In this document: positions 55,238-64,000 of the stretch, piece by piece
How the letters are laid out: every line of letters starts with the position of its first letter
Position numbering within the stretch: position 1 is the stretch's first letter
Position numbers and translations under genes: made by a program
The notes under the pieces: model-generated
What the model was told of the DNA's origin: nothing
Seen by the model: the letters and a program-made list of their open reading frames with translations, nothing else
Database searches by the model: none
Assembly (NCBI RefSeq): GCF_002878395.1
Contig: NC_061115.1
Location: 54,001,352-54,065,351 of the forward strand
Length of the DNA: 64,000 nucleotides
From: Capsicum annuum
Taxonomy: Eukaryota > Streptophyta > Magnoliopsida > Solanales > Solanaceae
Reading direction: 5' to 3'

Positions 55238-57428
55238 TGCCATGGCTTGAACCAGGGTCTGGCCATGGCAGGTATCTCAACTCCACCGAGGATTGGAGAC
55301 CACCCCCTTTTCCTAGCCAAATAGAATATAATACCCCTAACAATGGCTGAATTCCAAATATATAACAAAATAGCATAAGATAAGCTTAAAGAGATTAGAG
55401 TATGTCTATAACTGATAACCATTAACCAACCAAAACAGCACAACACCACACAAGTCCACAGTAGCCCACAAAGCCTTCTATCAATATCGAAAACAAATCT
55501 AAGTCGAGACATACCTCCGAACCTGACAATGACAATGACAATGACAATGTTAATAATAATATTAAATCTCAATTCTATTCTATGAAAAGAAAGCCTATGA
55601 ACTGATCAAGTCTTTCAGAGAATGAAATATCACTACGTCACTGCAAGCGACCGACGAATCGAGTCGATCCACCTAATTCTGTGCAGAAAAAGTAGACTTG
55701 ACTTCGAACCTTGCATCGCGTGGGAATATAACGTCTGAAAATTGTTAGTGGGCTAAGCACTAGCATATAACTCTAGGATAGAGGACAAAATAATGTCATC
55801 ATCATGAAACTAAGTCAAAACAATGCATATGTACACATTCACACATATCCATAAGTATATACATAAGATTAAATGTTAGGAGAGGGAATCAGGCTTAGAA
55901 TGTAGTTTAAAAACCTTAACCTAGATTGTGTAGCCTGACCGTCCTAATACCACCCACGGGCTATATGGGTTTAGTTGTAACCCCCTAGTCGAGCCCTAAT
56001 GTGTGTTAACCACATGAATCGGGGACATCACAGAAGTTTGAGGATTCACTTGTACCCTTCGCCAACCATGATACATTTATATATATTTTGACACAAGGAC
56101 ACAGTCATTTATACCAACCCTCATGTCGGCAAACACGAGTTTTCGGTGTCCGTCCTTTCTAGTCACACCTTCATGGCCAGTTATCACAACCCTTGTTAAT
56201 GCCCGATTAAAATATTTAACACATAACTCATCCACCAATTCAACGAGTCAATTGTTAAGGCATTATTAAGTGGTATTATCATACCGACTATACCTTGTAA
56301 GAAATGTCATTAGCCAATACTTTGGGGATTCCTTCGTACCTCGCAAACTCTATTAATAAAATCTCCTGGGGAATTCTTTCGTACCCCGCAAGGTTTTCAG
56401 GATCATTAATGTTATTTTCCAGTTAGCCATTTATTCCAAGAATTAGTTTCAAAGAGAATGATCCAAACCAAATGATAATTAACGTTCCAAAATCAATTAT
56501 GCAAATGGGTTAAGGTTATTATCATTTTCCATATCAAAACCAATTATTTAGGGATTTTGGTGTACCCCTATTGCCGTAGATTATGAATTTGGGGAGTCCA
56601 TTGTACTCCTATTTTCATCCACCATTACCATGCACCCCAATAAGTGTACAAACCAATAATTTAATGTATAATAATTCAATAGTAATCATGAGAAAACATT
56701 CAAACAATTATATCCAAAACCCTCAACCCATAGTTCAAAACCCAACATCAAAACCATGAATAATAAACCAATTTTCATTCCATTAAAAAATACAAGTGTA
56801 GGGAAAGAGTTACATGCCTAAATTACTAAGAAATTTGAAAAAGATAGCACCCTTAGAACCCTAGATGATCACTTTCCGGGAAACCCGAGCCTTTACTTGA
56901 GTGGGGAATTTGAGAAAGAATTGGAGTGTGTTTAATATGCCAAAGTATTGGAAATTACCCTCCTTATATGTTTTATGGACGTGGGGAAAGAAGGAAATTA
57001 CCAAGATATCCCTAATTAAAAGACTGAAAATATCGCCTCGCCGCTACTAGTGACTTCATGACTTGTAGGGTCACCCTATGACTTGTTTAGTCCAGTCGTA
57101 GTCCGGATAGTGTCCAAGGCTACCCTACACTGGTTTGGTTATGAGTAGCACCTTACGACTCATATCCAGTCCTTACGATTCGTACCTTCCTTTCGTACCC
57201 AAGACAAGAATTTTTATGGCATACACTGACATACTAAGATTTCCACCTTACGACTCATTACTCCCAAGTCGTCACCAAAATAGTAACTTAGGCAAATCTC
57301 ACTATCCACCTTATGACTGGGGTTCTATGACCCATATTTTCACCCTGCAACTAGTAGGGTGAGTCGTATTCAGGACAGTGAGGATAAAATTTTAGAAATT
57401 TTCAAGGACCAAAATTTGGGATGTTACA
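55238..57428 (-). mobile_element. 3' LTR of chromodomain Ty3-gypsy element D
   Basis: On the minus strand it starts TGTAACATCCC (57428) and ends GCCATGGCA (55238). It is 2191 bp and aligns with 62377-64000 for as far as the window goes (shared: AAGATAAGCTTAAAGAGATT, TGACAATGACAATGACAATG, ATTAAGTGGTAT). Tandem TGACAA hexamers lie at about 55525-55550. A block with repeated TTACGACTC-type motifs lies at 57040-57370. Confidence 0.8.
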
Positions 57429-57441
57429 TTCTCCCCCCTTA
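57429..57441 (-). other. Polypurine tract of element D
   Basis: The minus-strand AAGGGGGGAGAA immediately precedes the LTR start TGTAAC. Confidence 0.85.
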
Positions 57442-57599
57442 GGATCATTCGCCCTTGAATGACTAGTCAAGGTATCTATTAGCATGATTTAACACAGAGT
57501 ACACCCACGCTTGCCTTTAAAAAGGACAAAAAACTAATATGATAAAGAATACACATATCTCATACACGATTATTCAAAGGGGAAAACAAGAATGGGTAT

Positions 57600-57886
57600 T
57601 TGGAATTCATGTCCTCTTCAGCTTCCTAAGTAGCCTCTTCAACCTTATGGTTCTTCCTAAGAACCTTTACCAAAGACACATCCTTAGTTCGTAATCGACG
57701 GACTTACCGGTACAAAATCTTTACCAGTTCTTCTTTGTGACACAAGGAATCCAAAATACCCACACGTTCTAATGGAACCACCAATGATGGATCACCCACA
57801 GACTTCCTCAACATTGAAACATGAAAGATCGAGTGAATAGAACCCAAGGTTGAATGCAATTCCAATTCATAAGCCACATTGGCCAC
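57600..57886 (-). pseudogene. Integrase C-terminus and chromodomain of element D
   Basis: From 57886 the frame reads VAYELELHSTLGSIHSIFHV, SMLRKSVGDPS and ILDSLCHKEELVKILYR; after a stop it continues RRLRTKDVSLVKVLRKNHKV, EEAT, stop, EAEEDMNSKYP. This is a chromodomain of the type found in Tekay/Del chromoviruses (VKVLWRNH.VEEATWEAE). The conserved second Trp is a TAG stop and the first is Arg. Chromodomains direct integration to particular chromatin. Confidence 0.75.
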
Positions 57887-58048
57887 TCATTTCAAAATAT
57901 AATATGGACCAACATAGCGGGGACTAATCTTCCTCTTCTTTCCAAATTATAACACTCCCTTCATAGAAAACACATTCAAAAACATCAAATAATCTACCTC
58001 AAATTCCAAGTCACTTCGCCTTACATCTGCATAAGACTTCTGGTGACT

Positions 58049-58869
58049 TTAGGTGGTCTTAAGTCTATCCCGAATCACCTTCACCTTTTCCTTAGCTCGA
58101 TGAACCAAGTCAGGACCATATAACTTATTTTCACCAACCTCAAACCACCCAATAGGATACCTACATCCCCTACCATACAAAGCCTCAAACGGAGTTATCC
58201 CAAGGCTATAATGGAAACTATTATTATATGCAAACTCAACAAGCGGCAAATGGTCAACCTAACTACCACCCAAATCAATCACAAAAGACCTTAGCATATC
58301 TTTTCAAAGTCTATATCATCCTCTATGCTTGTCCATCTGTCTGAAGGTGGAAAGTGGTGCTAAGGTTCAGATTAGTCCCCAAACCTCACTAAAAAAATGT
58401 CAAAAGTGAGATGAAAATTGAGTAACTCGATCAGAGATGATGGAAATTGGAGCACCATGCAACTTCACAATTTCTTCAATGAAAAGCTTAGTGTAATCCT
58501 CTGCTGAATAATTAGTCCTCACTGGCAAGAAGTAAGCGAACTCAGTCATCCTATCCACGATGACCCAAATGAAATTAAACTAGTGATGGGACCGTGGAAG
58601 ACCAGTAACAAGATCCATATTATCACTTCCCACTTCCATAAGGACAACATAATATCTTGAGATAACCCACCAGGTCTCAAGTGTTCCACTTTCACTTGTT
58701 GGCAAACCTTACACTTGGCCGCAAAACTCGCCATATCCATCTTCATGCTGTTCCACTTATAGATTTTCTTCAAGTCATGATACGTCTTCATCAAACCCGA
58801 ATGGATAGTGTACCTTGAATCATGAGCCTCAGCCAAGATTTTTTCTCGTAGCCCATCAACATTGAGCAC
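58049..58869 (-). pseudogene. Integrase of element D
   Basis: Zinc-binding HHCC domain: EAHDSRYTIHSGLMKTYHDL followed by FAAKCKVCQQVKVEH (about 58825-58690), ligands present. Core: VIVDRMTEFAYF (first Asp) and ISDRVTQFSSHFW (second Asp, with Val for the usual Gly) are readable in other frames. The region of the catalytic Glu reads QTDGQA, stop, RMI, so the Glu codon is a stop. LVEFAYNNSFHYSLGITPFE and ALYGRGCRYP at 58249-58150 are open. Several frameshifts. Without the Glu it cannot join DNA strands. Confidence 0.8.
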
Positions 58870-58881
58870 ATATAATCTACC

Positions 58882-59652
58882 TTAGGACCTCAAGATACCA
58901 TTACCACTAATCTCGAAGGCCATAACGCTCTGTTGTCCCATATCATCCTTAATTTGCATCAAGACAGGGTCCAATAACTGTTTTTCTTTCACCTCAGCAC
59001 CAACAGATGACTTCGCTACCTCTTGCACAAGTACCCCACCATCTTTAGAGTCCAAGTGATGAACTCTAAGATTAGCCAAATAGTGAATATCCTTCACCAA
59101 TTCTCATTTTTTCTCATTTACATAAGATAAGCTTCACATGGACAACTTGCTAAGAGCATTAGCAACCATGTTAGCCTTACCTAAATGGTAATAGAGAAAC
59201 TCAAGCCATCATCTCTGCTTGAAATTCAACTCCTTCTATATGAATACATACTGCAAGCTCTAATGATCTGAGAAGATGTCAACATGGACCTCATACAAAT
59301 AATGGTGCTAAATATTCAAAGCAAAGTCCACAGCTAACAATTCTAAATCATTAGTTGGATATCTTCTCATGCACCTTCAATAGTCTAGAAGCATATGCAA
59401 ACACCTTACAATGCTAAATCAACACACCACCCAATCCTACATGGGACGCATCATAATAAACAACGAAACCCTCGGTACCTTGGGTAGAGTCAAAATTAGA
59501 GCCAAAGTTAACTTATCCTCCAACTTATTAAAACTACCCTCACAAGCATCCGACCACAAGAACTTTACCTTCTTATAAGTCAACTTAGTCAATGGGGCAG
59601 CAATAGAAGAGAAATTTTCCATAAACCTTCTATAATAACTAGTTAAACCCAA
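58882..59652 (-). pseudogene. RT connection and RNase H region of element D
   Basis: 59652-59437 is open: GLTSYYRRFMENFSSIAAPL, TKLTYKKVKFLWSDACEGSF. Next YYDASHVGLGGVL, the start of RNase H with its Asp, is followed by many stops. 59100-58882 is open: ANLRVHHLDSKDGGVLVQ and LDPVLMQIKDD, the link to integrase. Confidence 0.75.
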
Positions 59653-60463
59653 GAAGCTTTGAATATCAGTTGGAGTCGTGGATCTAGGCTACTTAAACAA
59701 CCATAAATTTTTGTGGATCCACCATGATCCCTTCACTAGAAATAAGATGACCCAGATAGGTCATAATATTCAACCAGAACTCACACTTCGAGAACTTTGC
59801 ATACAACCACTGATCTTTCAAGGTTACAACACAATTCGGAGATGATCGACTTGATCTGCCTCACTCTTAGATTACACTAAAATATCATTAACAAACACAA
59901 TTACAAACAAATCCAAGAACTAATGGAAGACTCTATTCATGAGGTCTATAAATGCCGCTAGAAATTAGTCAAACCAAAGAACATCACCTAAAACCCAAAA
60001 GATCATACCGGGTCTGGAAGGTAGTCTTAGGGATATCTGCCTCACTAATCTTCAACTGATGGTAACCCGACCAAAGATCAATCTTGGAAAAGTGCTTAGC
60101 ATCTTAAAGTTGATCAAAGAGATCATCAAGCCTAGGAAGCGGATACTTATTCTTCATAGTCACCATATTCAACTGGTGGTAATCTATACACATCCGCAGG
60201 GAACCATCTTTCTTAAGCATAAAGAGAACAGGTGCACCCCACAGAAAAACACTGGGGCAAATAAAACCTTTGTCCAGGAGGACTTTCAGTTGCTCCTTAA
60301 GCTTTTTTAACTCAACAGAAGCCATTCTATAAGGAGGGATAGAGATAAGATGAGTTGCTGGAAGAAGATCAATCCCAAAATCAATTTCCCTATTGGGAGA
60401 AATACCAAGAAGATCATCTTGGAACACTTTGAGAAATTCATAGACCATATGGATAGACTGCAA
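59653..60463 (-). pseudogene. Reverse transcriptase of element D
   Basis: 60463-60104 is open and contains [74 protein letters not shown] and [16 protein letters not shown]. It continues HFSKIDLRSGYHQLRI with the first catalytic Asp. The YxDD box reads FVNDILV, so one catalytic Asp is Asn. Stops and frameshifts follow between 60000 and 59660. Confidence 0.8.
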
Positions 60464-60599
60464 GGAAAGACCTTTGGATTTAGAATCCTTGGCATGCCTA
60501 AATGGTAGAGGTACCCCTTGGAAATCAACTTTTGGGCACTAAGATATAAAATGAACCTTCTCTTAGGCACTAGGGAACTACCTTCTCATTGAATTATTG

Positions 60600-60930
60600 G
60601 CTTATTAGGGAAGTGAAAACTGACCCTTCGAGTCCAACAATCAAGAGACGCATAGCACGAATGCAACTAATCCATCCCCAAAATCACATCAAAATCTAAC
60701 ATGTCTAATTTAACCAAAACTACCCAAGTTTCCCTACCACTAACAAATACCACACAACCCCTGTAGAGTCTCCTAGAAACTATAGAGTCACCCACCAGGG
60801 TAGAGACAGAAAGACATTCGAAATACACTCAGGACTAAAACCAAAAGGGATAGATATAAATAGGGTCATATAAAAAAGGGTGGACCTCATATCAAGTAAG
60901 CAAATTCCTGACGAGTAGCAAGAGCATACA
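60600..60930 (-). pseudogene. Aspartic protease region of element D
   Basis: The active-site region reads LDMRSTLF (about 60897-60865) in place of D(S/T)GST, with further stops downstream. Position between gag and RT supports the call. Confidence 0.55.
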
Positions 60931-61032
60931 AGCGATTTCGACCAGTGCCGATGCTAGAAGTGGCACCCTTTGGTGTAGGAACTGATAAAGAGGTAACATA
61001 AACCTTGTTTTCTTAAGAGGAAAACTTACCCA

Positions 61033-62166
61033 AGGGATAGTTCCTCAATATGTGTCCTAGATAAACATAATTAAAACACCTATTATTCCCATCATCATAG
61101 AAACCATGATGCATCTGACTACAAAATCTATAAGAGGGATACAATGGAGATGACTAGGCGCTACTAGCCTGAGATTGGGCATCCTGTGAATTAGAACCAT
61201 CACCATTTAAAAAATGGGGATCACCCAATGAATTCAGATAAGGAGCACTAGCTATAGAGTAGGAACCAAAATTGCCCCACTATAGAGTAGGTCTTACTCT
61301 GCTGCTGACCTCCACCCTGGTTCGAATACCAAAACTTTTTATTTTTCCTTTCACTCATCTCTGCTTGCTTTTTTTTTCTTTTCCACTTATTGGATATGCA
61401 TCATAAGTCTAGAGATGTCCATATCTTTGTTCAATAAGTTAGGATTGCTTTTTAAGATCAAATCATGGGATAAACCAAAAGGAAATTTCCTTATTCTAAC
61501 CCTTATGCTAGACACTAATTTCGGAGCATATTACTATAGCTGATAAGACTTCAAAGCATACTCCTTCACAGTCATCCTGTCTTGCTTAAATTTCATAAAT
61601 TCCTTAACCTTTGCCTCCCTCAACTCCTGCAGAAAGAAGCGATCAAGAAAAGCACTAGAGATATTATTCCATAAAGTGGACTCAGTATCATCACCTCTAG
61701 ACTGGTCCTACTTCTCATACCATTAATGCGCTATATTTTTTAATTGATAAGTAGTGAACTCCACTCCCATCACATCAGTAGTATACATCACATGAAAAAT
61801 ATTTTTTTTATCATCAATGAACCACTAAGGATCTTCCTCAACCTTGGAACCAGTGAAAGTCGAAGGACTCAACCTCATAAATTGACCAACTCCAGTGGCC
61901 TCAGAAGATGGAGCAACAAAAGCAATACGCTCAGTTTGAGAGACCACCAACTAAGTCAGCAAATGAATCAAATGACAAAATTTAGCATTTGTGACATCAC
62001 CCCAAGGAGCCCAAGGAGGACTAGTGGAATTTAGGTGAACCCCACGAGTTCCATCAGAAGCAGTGGCCCTAGATCAAGTCTGAACCTTATAAGTAGGATG
62101 GGGTTCATGAATATTATCCTCAAGTGGGACGAGGAGTTTCCAGGAGCATCAGATCTTTGAGGCGTG
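61033..62166 (-). pseudogene. gag of element D
   Basis: Downstream of a leader ending in ATTTCAG (about 62167) no intact frame remains. Fragments in several frames resemble gag capsid sequence. The zinc knuckle near 61078-61033 reads CFNYVYLGHILRNYP, in which the second and fourth ligands are Tyr instead of Cys. Multiple stops. Confidence 0.6.
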
Positions 62167-62360
62167 ATCTGAAATGTGAAAAAACAAACATTAGAGAAAA
62201 TTTAAGACCTTAGACTCTATATCCTTAAAGTAGATCACAAGAAACCGAAACATTTATAAATGCCTCGTAGCCTTTCCCTTATTAGTGTGGTGCACTACAC
62301 TCCCATACAAGATACTCTACTTGACACGACATTGTGGACACCCAAAGACACCAAACATGG

Positions 62361-62373
62361 GCTATGATACCAA
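62361..62373 (-). other. Primer binding site of element D
   Basis: The minus-strand TTGGTATCATAGC lies 3 nt after the 5' LTR end and differs at one base from the tRNA-iMet site TTGGTATCAGAGC. Confidence 0.8.
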
Positions 62374-62376
62374 CTT

Positions 62377-64000
62377 TGTCATGGCCCAAACTAGGGCTTG
62401 TCCGTGATGGGTATCTCAAGTCCACCGAGGACAAGAGACCACCCCCTTTACCTAGCCACAGAACATAATACCCCTAATAATGATTAAATTCCAAATATAT
62501 AACAAGATAGCATAAGATAAGCTTAAAGAGATTAGAGTATGTCTATAACTGATAGTCGTTAACCAACCAAAACAACCCAACACCATCTAATTCCACATGA
62601 GCCCATAAAACCTTTATTAATATCAAAAATAAATCTAAGTCGGGATATGCCCTCGACCCTGACAATGACAATGACAATGTTAATGATAATGTGAACTCTC
62701 AATTCTATTTTATGAAAATAAAACCAATGAACTAATCAAGTCTTTCAGAGAATAGAAGCTCACCACTTTACTGCATGCAACTGATGAATCGAACTGATAC
62801 ACCTAACTCAGCAAAAAAAAGTAGACTTATCTTTGGACCCTACATCTCATATGGATACCGTGTCCAAAAATAGTTAGTTGGTTAAGTACTAACATGAAAC
62901 TCAAGGATAGAGGATAAAATAATGTCATCATCATAAAACCAAGTCAAATCAATGCACATGTACAAATTCAGGCATATCTATAAGTATATGCATAAGTCTA
63001 AATACTGGGAGAAGGAACCGGTCTTAGCATGTACATTGAAAAACTTAACCTGGATTGTGTAGCTTGACTATCTTAATACCACCCATAAGATATATGGGTC
63101 CAGTTACAACCCCCTGGTCGGGCCCTAGTATGTGTTAGCCGTATGAACCGGGGATATCACAGAAGGCTGGGGATTCTTTCGTAACCTTATCCAACCATGA
63201 TACATTTATATGTAGTGTAACACAAGCACACAGTTATTTAAACCAACCTTTATGTTGGAAAACATAAGTTTTCAGTGTTCATCTTTTGGACTTACACCTT
63301 CACGGCCAACTATCGCAACCCCCATTAATTCCCAATTAGAATATTTAACACATAACCCATCCACCGATTCCAGGAGTCAATTATTAAGGCATTATTAAGT
63401 GGTATCGTTATACCGTCTATAGCTTGCAAGCAATGTCATTAGCCAACACTTTGGAGATTCCTTTGTACCCTGCAGACTCCATTAATAAAATCAATTAGGG
63501 GATTCTTTCATGCCACGCAAGGTTTTCAAGATCATTATTGTTATTATCCATTTATCCATTTATGCGAAGCATTAGTTTCAAAGAGAAAGAGTCAAACCAA
63601 ATGATAATTTACATTCCAAAATTAATTATGCAAGTGGGTTGAGGTTATTAGCATTTTCCATATCAAAACCAATTATTTGGGGATTCCGTTGTACCCCTAG
63701 TGCCATATTTTACAAACTTAGGGAGTCCATTGGACCCCTATTTCATCGACCATTCCCATGCACCCTAATGAGTGTACAAAGCAACAATTTAATGTATAAT
63801 AGTTCAATAGTAATCACGAGAAAATATTCAAACAATTATATCCAAAACCCTCAACCCACAGTTCAAAACTCAACATCAAAACCAAGAATAATAAACTAAT
63901 TTTCACGCCATTAAGAAAATACAAGTGTACGAAAAGAGGTACATATCTTAATTACTAAGAAATTTGAAGAAGATAGCACCCTTAGAATCTTAGATGGCCA
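62377..64000 (-). mobile_element. 5' LTR of element D, cut by the window edge
   Basis: The inner end is GGGCCATGACA (minus strand) at 62377. Collinear with 55238-56870 of the 3' LTR. By eye about 80-90% of bases agree, suggesting an old insertion. Confidence 0.8.

Noticed and set aside
55081..55572. 163-codon open frame on the minus strand
   Set aside because: It crosses the junction between element A's RT region and the LTR of element D, so it is a chance frame made of unrelated sequences.
1..64000. tRNA, rRNA or snRNA genes
   Set aside because: No cloverleaf-like A and B box pair apart from SINE pieces, and no rRNA-like block was recognised by eye; a tRNAscan or Rfam search was not possible.

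Overview
The window is plant nuclear DNA: A+T-rich, intron-bearing and almost wholly made of transposable elements. TS-type and SolS-type SINE tails, Tekay/Del-like Ty3-gypsy elements primed by initiator tRNA-Met, an endogenous pararetrovirus fragment and DUF1985/Ulp1 proteins point to Solanaceae. A large-genome member such as pepper (Capsicum) is my best guess, from recall of protein families only. No rRNA or tRNA gene, CRISPR array or bacterial feature was seen. The only candidate host gene is a first exon on the minus strand at 2839-3180.

Layout. 1-5.5 kb: truncated LTR, two SINE tails, three small inverted-repeat elements, the host-like exon, a possible hAT-like element and a cluster of ATCGAT palindromes. 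6.3-8.6 kb: rearranged endogenous caulimovirid, with a movement-protein ORF and a broken second ORF on the minus strand and a capsid-region fragment on the plus strand, joined head to head. 9.4-23.2 kb: a plus-strand DUF1985/Ulp1 gene, a GRF zinc-finger gene and a minus-strand DUF1985/Ulp1 gene, all decayed; their introns and spacers hold arrays of a 21-bp-period motif (half-sites CATCTGTTG/CAACAGATG) and a 175-bp satellite-like block. 23.75-32.5 kb: a minus-strand LTR retrotransposon that keeps only a gag remnant. 32.5-35.7 kb: a minus-strand Mutator-like (MURA) transposase pseudogene, followed upstream by another 21-bp array. 35.7-38.1 kb: spacer with a MITE and an LTR-like fragment.

38.1-64 kb is a nested stack. 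Element A (plus strand; LTR 38092-40961, gag from 41169) is interrupted by element B (plus strand; LTRs 41320-44298 and 50646-53465, no coding capacity seen). B's leader contains an A+T-rich insertion C (about 44.46-47.8 kb). A's gag-protease-RT resumes at 53466 and is cut at 55237 by element D (minus strand), a chromodomain Ty3-gypsy element with LTRs 55238-57428 and 62377 to beyond the window end.

The most unusual signal is the phased 21-bp array that accompanies both Ulp1 genes, the GRF gene and the MURA pseudogene. I infer that these are parts of one or more large Mutator-like elements that carry an Ulp1-type protease and a GRF zinc-finger protein and that were later split by LTR retrotransposons. 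All positions and similarities were judged by eye; no database search was run.
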